A stretch of 64,000 nt of DNA, taken from the NCBI GenBank assembly GCA_031385545.1, contig JANNBN010000018.1, forward strand, positions 34,380 to 98,379, given 5' to 3'. The translations under genes and the position numbers were made by a program. The notes beneath the pieces were generated by a model. The model was not told where the DNA came from. It was given only the letters and a program-made list of their open reading frames with translations, and did not search any database. Source of the DNA: JANNBN01 sp031385545 (GTDB taxonomy: Bacteria > Actinomycetota > Acidimicrobiia > Acidimicrobiales > JANYDT01). Positions 35,025 to 43,836 of the stretch are shown here, piece by piece. Numbering within the stretch: position 1 is the first letter of the stretch; each line of letters begins with the position of its first letter.

Positions 35025-35729
35025 TCAGTCCCGATCACGCGCGACGGCTACGACTTCGCGGACTGCAGGCGCGAATGGGCTCCACAAGAACCACGTGCCG
35101 AATGATCGCACCAGTTCCTTGGGTCCGTGGATCGTCACTGTTCCGCGTCCCAGCGCATCGGCAAGTGACTCGGCCCCGGAAAACACTCGCATCAACCCCA
35201 CCCCATCGGTAAGGACCACCAGATCGGAATCGAACCCAGGGTGCTTCACGCAGACCGACGGGTCTCCCCGGTCAAGAATCAGCCAGATGTGGGTGGCATT
35301 CGTTCCCCGGTAGTCGAATTCGATTACCACGCGACGGTCGGGTAGACGGTCCGTATTGACTCGCCGGTGCATCCACCATGTGAGGGTAACGGGGTCAACG
35401 TCGGCCGGGCGGGGTTCCGCGTACATCCACCGAACGGCCCACTCACCCAACGCCATGATGACTGATTCGAGGCCGCGGCCGGCCGGTGTGAGGTGGTACT
35501 CACTGCCGTGCCCGGCCCGCGCCGGGCGCCGTTCCACCACCCCCTTCCGTTCGAGATGATCAAGCCGTTTGGTCAGCAAGGTGCGAGAAATTCCCGGTAA
35601 GCCACGCTCGATGTCGTTGAAACGTGTGCTGCCGAGCACCAACTCGCGCATCACCAACGGCGTCCATCGATCAGCGAGAACCTCGCTCCCCAGCGAAACC
35701 GGGCAGTACTGCCCATACTCATGTCCCAT
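35025..35729 (-). CDS. HxlR-family regulator with C-terminal SCP2-like domain
   Basis: Transcription regulator of 234 residues. Residues 1-95 are a winged helix of HxlR type (CPVSLGSEVLADRWTPLVMREL, GISRTLLTKRLDHLERKGVV). The remaining half resembles the sterol-carrier SCP2 fold (DPSVCVKHPGFDSDLVVLTD, ADALGRGTVTIHGPKELV) and may bind a lipid-like or acyl ligand. It is divergent from an acyl-CoA dehydrogenase, a likely target; the 68-nt gap contains an imperfect palindrome. Confidence 0.91.
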   Translation of the reverse strand: MGHEYGQYCPVSLGSEVLADRWTPLVMRELVLGSTRFNDIERGLPGISRTLLTKRLDHLERKGVVERRPARAGHGSEYHLTPAGRGLESVIMALGEWAVRWMYAEPRPADVDPVTLTWWMHRRVNTDRLPDRRVVIEFDYRGTNATHIWLILDRGDPSVCVKHPGFDSDLVVLTDGVGLMRVFSGAESLADALGRGTVTIHGPKELVRSFGTWFLWSPFAPAVREVVAVARDRD

Positions 35730-35745
35730 GTCCTGATCATGGCAT

Positions 35746-35764
35746 TAGTACAACTTGAGCACTA
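35746..35764. promoter_or_regulatory. Candidate HxlR operator
   Basis: TAGTACAACTTGAGCACTA is an imperfect palindrome (arms TAGTxC and GxACTA) in the short divergent gap between the HxlR regulator and the acyl-CoA dehydrogenase. The location and symmetry suit an autoregulated operator. Confidence 0.5.
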
Positions 35765-35797
35765 GAGCCGAAGGCTCGGGAGGCACACCATGACCTC

Positions 35798-36955
35798 ATG
35801 ACAACGATGACGGAACATTCAACAGCCGATAAGGAACGAGAGCTGGTTGCGTGGGCAGCAGAGCTGGGCGCTGCGATCGGTGTTCACTCGGCGCGACACG
35901 ATGACGACGGCACGTTCGTCACAGAGGCCTACGAATTGCTGAAAAGCTCTGGATACTTAGCACTTGCGGTACCGGAGGAGTTGGGCGGCCGAGGCGCCAC
36001 CATCCGTCAAGTCGCAATGGCGCAACGGGAGTTGGCTCGTTCATGTGCGTCAACCGCGCTTGCCTCGACCATGCATCACCACGTGGTGCTGTTCACGGCT
36101 TGGCGCATGCGGCGCGGGCTCCCGGGAGCAGAAGCAACCCTGAAGCGGGTCGCCAATGATGGCATCGTCCTGGTTTCGACCGGCGGCGCCGATCAGACGC
36201 GACCTCGCGGTGACGCGAAACGGGTCGACGGCGGATATCTGGTCAACGGTCGCAAGATCTTCGCCAGCCAGGCTCCAGCCGGAACCGTGCTGTCGACGAT
36301 GTTTGCTTTCGACGACCCGACCGACGGGCGGATCGTGTTGAACATGGCCGTGCCGATGGCATCGGAGGGCGTAGCCATCGACCACAACTGGGATGCGCTG
36401 GGCATGCGTGGCACGGGAAGCCACGACGTCCTGCTGACAGACGTGTTCGTCTCCGATGCACAGGTGCTTGCACGGCGCCCGTACGGCAAGGTGGACGGTC
36501 CGCTCCAGGTCATCCTCAGCATCGCAATGCCTCCGATTGCAGCGGTGTACCTCGGGATCGCCGAAATGGCACGTGATCATGCACTGCAGGCGGTCCTCTC
36601 TTCCGGTCGAGCCGACGACACCGCCGTGCAACGTCAGGTCGGGCTGATGCAGAACCGGCTGATGATTGCCGGTTGGGCATTGGACGGTGCACTCGAGGCG
36701 GTCGGCGAGGACCCGGAGCCGTGCATGGCAACCGTTGCGCAGGTCATGGCCGCAAAGCGCGAAATCGCGTTGGCGAGCATTGAGGCGTGCGACATGGCGA
36801 TGGATCTCGCCGGCGGTTCGGCGTTCTATCGGTCGTCGCCGATTTCTCGCTGCTACCGGGACGTGCGGGGAATCAAGCTGCATCCGTTCACGCCAGAGGA
36901 GACCCTGGTCCACGCCGGTCGTCTAGCGCTTGGTCGTCCGGCTGACGAACGCTAG
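35798..36955 (+). CDS. Acyl-CoA dehydrogenase family protein
   Basis: Flavoenzyme of 385 residues. N-terminal helical domain, then GGADQTRPRGDAKRVDGGYLVNGRKIFAS, a beta domain with ALGMRGTGSHDVLLTDVFV, and a C-terminal helical domain ending SRCYRDVRGIKLHPFTPEE. The FAD-contact region differs from straight-chain acyl-CoA dehydrogenases and looks more like the broader group that includes monooxygenase-like members, so desaturase activity is likely but not certain. Probably controlled by the divergent HxlR regulator. Confidence 0.9.
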   Translation: MTTMTEHSTADKERELVAWAAELGAAIGVHSARHDDDGTFVTEAYELLKSSGYLALAVPEELGGRGATIRQVAMAQRELARSCASTALASTMHHHVVLFTAWRMRRGLPGAEATLKRVANDGIVLVSTGGADQTRPRGDAKRVDGGYLVNGRKIFASQAPAGTVLSTMFAFDDPTDGRIVLNMAVPMASEGVAIDHNWDALGMRGTGSHDVLLTDVFVSDAQVLARRPYGKVDGPLQVILSIAMPPIAAVYLGIAEMARDHALQAVLSSGRADDTAVQRQVGLMQNRLMIAGWALDGALEAVGEDPEPCMATVAQVMAAKREIALASIEACDMAMDLAGGSAFYRSSPISRCYRDVRGIKLHPFTPEETLVHAGRLALGRPADER

Positions 36956-36972
36956 AAGCAGCAGAGGGAAGC

Positions 36973-37992
36973 CTACTCTTCGAGGTATTCCTTGAGCTTC
37001 TGGCTGCGCTGCGGATGGCGCAGTTTGGCCAGCGTCTTGGTTTCGATCTGACGGATGCGTTCACGGGTGACTGCGAACTCTTTGCCGACCTGTTCCAGCG
37101 TGCGGGCCTGGCCATCCTCCAGACCGAAGCGACGACGCACCACGTCACGCTCTCGGTCCGACAATCCTTCGAGAACCAGCTCGACAGCCTCGTTGAGCAT
37201 CGAACGCGTTGCAGCGTCTTCTGGCTTCACCGCCATGGCGTCGTGGATGAAGTCGCCGAGAACCGATCCGTCTTCCTCGCCGACCGGCGACTCCAATGAC
37301 AGCGGGTCATAGGAGATGCGCTGGATCTCACGGACCCGGTCTGCGGTCATGTCGAGACGCAGACCAATTTCTTCCGCGGCCGGTTCACGGCCCAGTTCTT
37401 GCAGCAGGTCACGTTGCGCCCGCGACACCTTCTGGATGATCTCGACCATGTGCACCGGTATGCGAATGGTGCGCGCCTGGTCCGCGATGGACCGCGTGAT
37501 GGCCTGACGGATCCACCACGTGGCGTACGTCGAGAACTTGAAACCTTTGGTGTGGTCGAACCGCTCGACCGCACGCATGAGCCCAAGATTGCCTTCTTGG
37601 ATGAGGTCGAGCAGCGTCATGCCGCGATTGGCATACCGCTTGGCGATGGAGACCACCAGACGCAAGTTGGCGTTGGTGAGGTCCCGCTTAGCGTCGTCGC
37701 CTGCGTGCTTGGCACGCTCGACCTTTCGCCGGTCCTCCAACGTGAGCGTGAGGCCCTGCGCTGCCGCTTCGGCAAGACGGTTCTCTGCGATGACGCCCGC
37801 GGCGATGGCCGAGGCAAGCCGCACTTCGCCTTCACCGTTGAGCAACGGGAACCGGCCGATGTCTTTCAGGTACTGGCGGACGGGGTCGGCCGAATAGCCC
37901 GATGAAGCGCCGGATGCGCGGCTGTAATCGCGGCCCTGGTCTCGTCCCGGCTCTCGACCTTCTAGGCCTTCTCCGTAGTCAGCTTCCCCCAT
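36973..37992 (-). CDS. rpoD: RNA polymerase sigma factor, RpoD/SigA type
   Basis: Sigma-70 factor of 339 residues, lacking a long region 1.1. Region 1.2 DPVRQYLKDIGRFPLLNGEGE, region 2 NLRLVVSIAKRYANRG, LDLIQEGNLGLMRAVERFD, FSTYATWWIRQAITRSI, region 3 VHMVEIIQKVSRAQRDL, and region 4 LSDRERDVVRRRFGLEDG plus VTRERIRQIE are all intact. It follows dnaG with a 31-nt overlap, the old macromolecular-synthesis operon order, supporting primary sigma over an alternative group 2 factor. Confidence 0.93.
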   Translation of the reverse strand: MGEADYGEGLEGREPGRDQGRDYSRASGASSGYSADPVRQYLKDIGRFPLLNGEGEVRLASAIAAGVIAENRLAEAAAQGLTLTLEDRRKVERAKHAGDDAKRDLTNANLRLVVSIAKRYANRGMTLLDLIQEGNLGLMRAVERFDHTKGFKFSTYATWWIRQAITRSIADQARTIRIPVHMVEIIQKVSRAQRDLLQELGREPAAEEIGLRLDMTADRVREIQRISYDPLSLESPVGEEDGSVLGDFIHDAMAVKPEDAATRSMLNEAVELVLEGLSDRERDVVRRRFGLEDGQARTLEQVGKEFAVTRERIRQIETKTLAKLRHPQRSQKLKEYLEE

Positions 37993-39905
37993 GTAAGGAA
38001 CCAGGGTACCAACTGATCCAGTGAAGCGAGGCGAGTGGTGGGTTCGGTCAGTTGCATTTCGTGTTCGCGAAGGAACGGAATGGCACCAGATTGGGGATGA
38101 TCGGGTGAACGGCGCAACACATTCACTGCGCGCGCCACGGCTGCACGGACCACGAGAGCAACCAGATCGACGCCATCGGGCGCCGGCTGCTCGACCGCGA
38201 GGCGTTGCAGCAGATGCTCAAGGTCCGGGTCTTCTGTGCACCGATCGATGGCCGGCGCGATGTCACCCGTCTCAAGCAGCAGGACACATGCTCGAGCGTG
38301 GAGGTCGAACGAGAAGATTCCTTCGACACAGAAATGGATAACCGATTCCGGATCGTGGATCAGTGCTGTGAGCAATTGCTCTTCGGCTTTGCCGATTCGA
38401 TTCGTGGCTGCGGTCGCAGTGGTGGTGGGTGAACTGACGCGTCCGACGCTCGCGGGTCGGCGGACCGGCTTCGGGGCCACGCGCCCGAACGACGGATCGT
38501 CGACGGGAATGTCTTCATTCGGGATCTCGCGCGGGGTACCCCGGCGCGTGTCCGCCTTGCCTTTGTCCCGCTCACCGCCGCCAGGTGTGAGATGCGCCTG
38601 AGCTCGCAGGGCAGCAGCACGCCGCGGGTCTGACAATGCTGCGAGCACATCGGACATCATCGACTCGGAGATTCGGCACCGGTCCGCAACTTCACGCAGG
38701 TACTGCTCGCGGACGTAGGGGCTGGGGTGCTCGGAGATCATCGCAGCTGCGTTCTCGAAGACTCGTCCGCGACCCTCGGGAGTCTTCAGGTCCCCGGCGG
38801 CGACCGTGCGCTCGATTCGAAACGCCAGGAACGGGCGGGCGCTGGCAACTGCTGCTCGCAGCGCGTCGGGATCCGAGCGGGCGAGGTCTGCGGGATCTGC
38901 ACCGTTCGGCAGCGACACGACAACGAGGTCGATCTCGAACCGCTTCTCCCACTCGTAGAACTTGGCCGCGGCGTTCTGTCCTGCAGAGTCTGCGTCGTAG
39001 GCAAGCACGATGCGCCGGGCGAAGTTCTTCAGCACCTTGAAGTGCTCGTCGGCCAACGCTGTTCCGCACGTGGCAACGGCTCGTGGCATCCCCGCACGAT
39101 GAAACGCGATCACATCCGTGTAGCCCTCGCAGACGATCACTTCGCTGTCGTTGACGATGCCTCCTTTTGCCCAGTTGAGCCCGTACAACGTGCGGCTCTT
39201 GGAATAGAGGACGGTCTCCGACGAGTTCTTGTACTTCGGCCCGTCGGCTTCGGGCAATTTGCGTCCGCCGAACGCGATCGCCTGCCCGCTGACGTCGAAG
39301 ATCGGAAAGAGGATGCGCGACCGGAAGAAGTCGTTGATGCGCCCCTGGCTGTTGAGGAGCCCGAGCCCCGTGTCCTTCGCAATGTCGGTGGGGATGCTGA
39401 GTGCCTTGTTGAGCGCATCCCACGAATCAGGCGCCCAGCCCAGTTTGAACGCGCGGACCGCATCACCGTCATAACCGCGTGATTTCAAGTATCCACGCGC
39501 CGCTCCTGCACCTGGAGACGTGAGCAACTGCTGGTGATACCACTCGACTGCGCGATCCATCGTTTCGCGAAGACGTTCTTTACGCTTACGGTCGCGCCCC
39601 GACTGTTCGGAGTCATAGCGAACCGCAATGCCGGCCTTGGAAGCCAGACGCTCGACCGCGCTTGCGAAATCGAGGTGCTCCAGTTCCATGACGAACCGGA
39701 TGACATCGCCCTTGGCCTGGCACCCGAAGCAGTAGTACAAACCCTTCTCGGGGTTGATCGTGAACGACGGGGACTTCTCGGAATGGAACGGGCACAGTCC
39801 CTTGAAGCGGTTGCCGACCCGCGACAGTTGCAGGTGCTCGGACGCGACCGCAACAAAGTCTGTCGACTGCCTGACTTTGGCAATGTCTTCGTCTGAGATC
39901 GCCAC
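37962..39905 (-). CDS. dnaG: DNA primase
   Basis: Primer-synthesising enzyme of the replisome, about 647 residues. N-terminal CHC2 zinc finger is visible (CPFHSEKSPSFTINPEKG then YYCFGCQAKGD). The TOPRIM domain has VIVCEGYTDVIAFHRAG with catalytic Glu and VLAYDADSAGQNAA. The C-terminal DnaB-interaction region is degenerate. GTG at 39905 is chosen because VAISDEDIAKVR matches family starts; an upstream ATG at 40016 would overlap the divergent promoter region. Overlaps rpoD at the 3' end. Confidence 0.95.
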   Translation of the reverse strand: MAISDEDIAKVRQSTDFVAVASEHLQLSRVGNRFKGLCPFHSEKSPSFTINPEKGLYYCFGCQAKGDVIRFVMELEHLDFASAVERLASKAGIAVRYDSEQSGRDRKRKERLRETMDRAVEWYHQQLLTSPGAGAARGYLKSRGYDGDAVRAFKLGWAPDSWDALNKALSIPTDIAKDTGLGLLNSQGRINDFFRSRILFPIFDVSGQAIAFGGRKLPEADGPKYKNSSETVLYSKSRTLYGLNWAKGGIVNDSEVIVCEGYTDVIAFHRAGMPRAVATCGTALADEHFKVLKNFARRIVLAYDADSAGQNAAAKFYEWEKRFEIDLVVVSLPNGADPADLARSDPDALRAAVASARPFLAFRIERTVAAGDLKTPEGRGRVFENAAAMISEHPSPYVREQYLREVADRCRISESMMSDVLAALSDPRRAAALRAQAHLTPGGGERDKGKADTRRGTPREIPNEDIPVDDPSFGRVAPKPVRRPASVGRVSSPTTTATAATNRIGKAEEQLLTALIHDPESVIHFCVEGIFSFDLHARACVLLLETGDIAPAIDRCTEDPDLEHLLQRLAVEQPAPDGVDLVALVVRAAVARAVNVLRRSPDHPQSGAIPFLREHEMQLTEPTTRLASLDQLVPWFLTWGKLTTEKA

Positions 39906-40074
39906 AGCCGTAGTTTGGCCTACATCCGAGCGGTGCTCGGATGGCACTCCGATGCAGGGGCCGTTTCCTGGGCCGTTCGCAGCGAACAAGGCGACGGCCC
40001 AAATCAGGCTGAACACCGCTAAAGTCGCGTGGCCATCCCAACCCGAGAACCACGCGTCGACAGGTCAGGCCTAC

Positions 40075-40872
40075 GTGAACCTCCAGGAAGCCGCCGACCG
40101 TCTCGGCGTGCACTACCAGACCCTGTACCGCTGGGTCCGCGCCGGTCAGATCACAGCAGTCAAGAACCAGACTTCGTACGAAGTGACCGAAGAGGAAATC
40201 GACCGATTCGTTGCCCGTCGTGCAGTTCCCACCACCCCACCCGAGCGGGTCGCCGTCCGGAGTTGGGAGAACCAGCGGAAGCAGCTCTACGACGCGCTCG
40301 TCACGGGCGAGGAACTTGAGGCACGGGCCATTACCGATCGCCTGCACGATATGGGCGTCCCGTTGCTTGAACTGTGCGAGGAACTCCTGTCCCCCACCAT
40401 GCGTATGGTGGGGGAAGCGTGGCACGAGGGTGTGGTGTCTGTCGCACAGGAACACCGAGCAACAGCCATTGCGGAACGACTCCTCGCACGGGTCAGCACC
40501 AACCCGCGTGGCCGCCCGCGGGGCACAGCGGTGGTCGTCTCCGCTCCAGGCGATCAACACTCACTTCCTGGCGCAATGGCGGCGTTGGTCCTGCGCGACG
40601 ACCGATGGAGGGTTCATCATCTCGGGTCGGCCCTACCGGCTTCTGAACTGATCGATTTCGCAGCGTCGGTGAACACCGACCTCGTTGTCGTTTCGGTCAC
40701 CTCGCACCAAGGGACTGAGGACGCCGACGGACACGATGATCAGCAGAACATCCAGAGCCTGGTCCAGGCGCTCCGGTGCAACGGGCATCGGGTCCTGCTG
40801 GGCGCGCCCGGCAGGACCTTGTCCGAGCTTGTCGGGCTGGCGAGATCCGCCGACGACTCGTTGGTTCGCTAG
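40075..40872 (+). CDS. CarH-like cobalamin-binding transcriptional regulator
   Basis: Regulator of 265 residues. Residues 1-48 are an excisionase/MerR-like helix-turn-helix (LQEAADRLGVHYQTLYRWVR). The rest is a methionine-synthase-type helical bundle plus B12-binding Rossmann fold (SAPGDQHSLPG, DLVVVSVTSHQG). Trp116, His117, Glu126, His127 and His162 fall at exactly the spacing of Trp131, His132, Glu141, His142 and His177 of Thermus CarH, which cap, photobridge and ligate adenosylcobalamin. This suggests a light-responsive repressor. GTG 40075 has AGG 5 nt before it. Divergent from dnaG. Confidence 0.88.
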   Translation: MNLQEAADRLGVHYQTLYRWVRAGQITAVKNQTSYEVTEEEIDRFVARRAVPTTPPERVAVRSWENQRKQLYDALVTGEELEARAITDRLHDMGVPLLELCEELLSPTMRMVGEAWHEGVVSVAQEHRATAIAERLLARVSTNPRGRPRGTAVVVSAPGDQHSLPGAMAALVLRDDRWRVHHLGSALPASELIDFAASVNTDLVVVSVTSHQGTEDADGHDDQQNIQSLVQALRCNGHRVLLGAPGRTLSELVGLARSADDSLVR

Positions 40873-41007
40873 CGGTGCTCACCCATGTGTGACCAAACGC
40901 ATGCCGCAATCGACAAACGCACGCGTGTTTGTGCCGTAAGGTGACCGAGCGGCTCAACTTGGGCCATGCGTCTCACCTCACACTGTCAATCTGACGGTTC
41001 TGCTGGG

Positions 41008-41024
41008 GAATTCCACTGGAATTC
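41008..41024 (+). other. Palindromic hairpin in the leader of the DEAD-box gene
   Basis: GAATTCC-ACT-GGAATTC is a perfect 7-bp inverted repeat with a 3-nt loop, 47 nt before the helicase start. It could be an mRNA hairpin or a protein site. The surrounding 198-nt gap shows no gene. Confidence 0.5.
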
Positions 41025-41070
41025 TGAGCACGAGGTACCGGGCGCCGTTTTTGCAGCTCGGAGTTTCCCT

Positions 41071-42621
41071 ATGACGGTCCGCCGTCCTTCTTCCCCTTCC
41101 GGCGCGTCTTCGCGCCCCAACCGCCGCTCCGGTGAGCGTCGGCCGACAGGTCAGTCACACACTGGCCAGCAACATCATCAGCGCGCTGAGCAATCATCGG
41201 GCACCCCGCTGCCACCCAGCTCGCCGGGCCTTCCCATGCTGCCGATCGATGCGTCGTTCGCCGATCTCGGTCTGTCACCGGCAATCTGCAAGGTCTTGCA
41301 GAACCGTGGCCTCGAGGCACCATTCCCCATCCAACGAGTCACCATTCCGGACGCGTTGACCGGTCGCGACATCCTCGGCCGCGGCCGCACCGGCTCGGGC
41401 AAGACACTCGCCTTCGTGCTTCCGCTCGTCTCACGGCTTGCGGCAAGCCCGACCCGCCGTGCACCGCACCGCCCCCGCGCACTCATCCTTGCCCCGACAC
41501 GTGAACTCGTGACGCAGATCAACGAGGCGATGGCACCCTTTGCTGCTGCGCTGGGTCTGAAGACCGCAACGGTTTTCGGCGGTGTCGGCCACGAGCCACA
41601 AGTACGCGCGCTGAGGAACGGCCTCGACGTTCTTGTCGCCTGCCCAGGTCGCCTGTGCGATCACGTGCAAACAGGCAGCGCAGTCCTTGATGCGATCGAG
41701 ATCACCGTGCTCGACGAAGCTGACCACATGGCCGACATGGGGTTCCTCCCCGATGTCAAGCGTCTGTTGGACCGCACCCCGAACAAGGGCCAGCGGCTGC
41801 TGTTCTCCGCAACGCTCGACCAGGGTGTCGATGTGCTGGTGCGCCGCTATCTCGACGATGCACTCACGCACAGCGTGGACCCCGCAGAATCGCCAGTGGT
41901 CGAGATGGAGCACCACGTGCTGCAGGTCAGCGCCGCTGACCGTCTGCCTGTGCTGTTCGACCTCACCGCTGCGCCCGGCAAGACCATGGTCTTCACCCGC
42001 ACAAAACACGGTGCCAAGAAGCTCACGAAGCAGCTCATCGCTGCTGGAGTGCCTGCCGTCGAAATGCACGGCAACCTCGGCCAGAACGCCCGCCAGCGCA
42101 ACCTCGAGATGTTCTCCACGGGCAAGGCCAAGACGCTGGTAGCTACCGACGTCGCTGCACGCGGCATCCACGTCGACGACGTCAGTGTGGTCATCCACGC
42201 CGATCCCCCCACCGAGCACAAGGCGTATCTCCACCGATCCGGCCGCACCGCCCGTGCGGGCAACTCCGGTCTGGTGATCACGCTGGCCACCGACGATCAG
42301 ATGCGCGATGTCCGCGACCTCACCACCCGTGCGCGCATCCAGGCCACGGTCTCAAAGGTCCGCCTGGGCGACCCGCTGCTGCAGGATCTCGTCCCCGGTG
42401 ACCGTGTGCACGTGGAACCCTCGCCAGAAGCGCTGGCACCCGCACCGCAGGCGCAGCGTCCCGGCTCGGGTCGGGCTGGCGGCGGACGTCCTGGCGGCGG
42501 TGGCGGAAGTGGCGGCCCCGGCGGCTCTGTAGGCGCACGCCAGGGAACAGGGTTCCGCGGTGGCCAACGATCCGGTTCGGCCTCTCGCTCCGGTGGTGGC
42601 CGTCCGGCCTCCAGCCGCTGA
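41071..42621 (+). CDS. DEAD-box ATP-dependent RNA helicase
   Basis: RNA-remodelling helicase of about 516 residues. Motifs in order: PFPIQRVTIPDALTGRD (Q motif), GRTGSGKT (I), APTRELV (Ia), VLDEADHMADMGF (II), FSATLDQG (III), VFTRTKHGAKKL (IV), ATDVAARGIHVDDV (V) and HRSGRTARAG (VI). An N-terminal basic disordered stretch and a Gly/Arg-rich C-terminal tail suit RNA binding. Start ATG 41071 has GGAG 7 nt upstream; an ATG at 40966 would add 35 unlikely residues. The long leader suggests post-transcriptional control, as for cold-shock helicases. Confidence 0.94.
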   Translation: MTVRRPSSPSGASSRPNRRSGERRPTGQSHTGQQHHQRAEQSSGTPLPPSSPGLPMLPIDASFADLGLSPAICKVLQNRGLEAPFPIQRVTIPDALTGRDILGRGRTGSGKTLAFVLPLVSRLAASPTRRAPHRPRALILAPTRELVTQINEAMAPFAAALGLKTATVFGGVGHEPQVRALRNGLDVLVACPGRLCDHVQTGSAVLDAIEITVLDEADHMADMGFLPDVKRLLDRTPNKGQRLLFSATLDQGVDVLVRRYLDDALTHSVDPAESPVVEMEHHVLQVSAADRLPVLFDLTAAPGKTMVFTRTKHGAKKLTKQLIAAGVPAVEMHGNLGQNARQRNLEMFSTGKAKTLVATDVAARGIHVDDVSVVIHADPPTEHKAYLHRSGRTARAGNSGLVITLATDDQMRDVRDLTTRARIQATVSKVRLGDPLLQDLVPGDRVHVEPSPEALAPAPQAQRPGSGRAGGGRPGGGGGSGGPGGSVGARQGTGFRGGQRSGSASRSGGGRPASSR

Positions 42622-42638
42622 CCCGAGTTCACGGTCTC

Positions 42639-43808
42639 GTGACCAATCCGGCCCGGACTGACTCCCTGTTGGGGCGGCCATCGCTTGCGGCACTGGGCTG
42701 GAACGACTCCGTCGCAGCCCGGTTCGCATCGATGGGCGAGCTGCCGGAGGTCGAGCCACTTGCCGATGCAGACCCGGAGGACCGCACCACGTCCAGCCAA
42801 GTCATCGTCGGACGCGTCATCGCCGTCCATCGCGGTCGCTGGACGGTAGCCGGGCCGGATGGCCTCGTCGGCGCAGATCTGTTGGGCATCTACCGGCTGG
42901 GCAATCCGCTCGATGTTCCCGCCGTTGGCGACTGGGTCCGTATTCGTCTGCGCGCAGAGGAAGACACCAAAGCCAATGCTGCACTTGCGTCGGCAGCAGC
43001 AACCGGCGAGAAGACGGCTCTGCTTAGCGGCACCATCCACGACGTTGTCCCGCGTTCGTCCGCGCTGGTCAGAAAGACGGTCGGCGGCACCAGCGACGGG
43101 CAGGTCATTGCCGCGAACGTCGACATCGTGCTCATCGTCGTGCCGCTTGACGCGGATCTCAACCCGCGCCGCATCGAGCGTCAGCTCACGGCGGTATGGG
43201 ACAGCGGTGCCCGCCCCGTGCTCGTCGGTACGAAGTGCGATCTCGCAGCGGCCGGTGTCATCGACGCACTGCAAGATGCTGCTGGTGATGTACCGGCATT
43301 GATCACCTCTGCGGTCACCGGCGAGGGCCTCGACGCGGTAGCGACGCTGGCGCAGCCGGGCGTATCGCTGGTGCTGCTGGGCACCTCCGGAGCAGGCAAG
43401 TCGTCGATCGTGAACCGACTCGTCGGGTCACAGGTGATGGCCACGCAGACGATGGGCGTTGCAGGCAAGGGCCGGCACACGACGACACACCGGGAGCTGC
43501 TCGCCCTTCCGTCGGGTGCCCTCTTGATCGACACACCCGGTATGCGTGAAATGGGGCTGTGGATGTCTGGCGGTGAAGACGGTGTCGCCGCCACATTCGC
43601 CGAGATCGACGAGGTGGCAGAGGAATGCCGCTTCTCCGATTGCGGGCACGAAGGCGACGCCGGCTGTGCCATTGCCGCAGCTATCGGAACTGGCCTGATC
43701 GACCCGGTGAGGGTGGTCGCGTGGAAACGTCTGCACACAGAGCAACAGGCAAACGCAAAACGAGCCGAAGCCCGCACAAAGGGAACCGGACGGTCCCGGC
43801 GACGTTGA
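42639..43808 (+). CDS. rsgA: Ribosome small subunit-dependent GTPase A
   Basis: Circularly permuted GTPase that assists late 30S ribosome maturation, 389 residues, GTG start. An OB-fold precedes the G domain. The G4 motif (GTKCDL) comes before G1 (GTSGAGKSSIVNRL, near residue 248) and G3 (IDTPGMREMG), as expected for the permuted order. The C-terminal zinc site reads CRFSDCGHEGDAGC. It follows the DEAD-box helicase by 17 nt; both act on RNA or ribosomes, so an operon is plausible. Confidence 0.95.
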   Translation: MTNPARTDSLLGRPSLAALGWNDSVAARFASMGELPEVEPLADADPEDRTTSSQVIVGRVIAVHRGRWTVAGPDGLVGADLLGIYRLGNPLDVPAVGDWVRIRLRAEEDTKANAALASAAATGEKTALLSGTIHDVVPRSSALVRKTVGGTSDGQVIAANVDIVLIVVPLDADLNPRRIERQLTAVWDSGARPVLVGTKCDLAAAGVIDALQDAAGDVPALITSAVTGEGLDAVATLAQPGVSLVLLGTSGAGKSSIVNRLVGSQVMATQTMGVAGKGRHTTTHRELLALPSGALLIDTPGMREMGLWMSGGEDGVAATFAEIDEVAEECRFSDCGHEGDAGCAIAAAIGTGLIDPVRVVAWKRLHTEQQANAKRAEARTKGTGRSRRR

Positions 43809-43836
43809 GTGGACGCCCGCCGCTCCGTTCGTCGGG

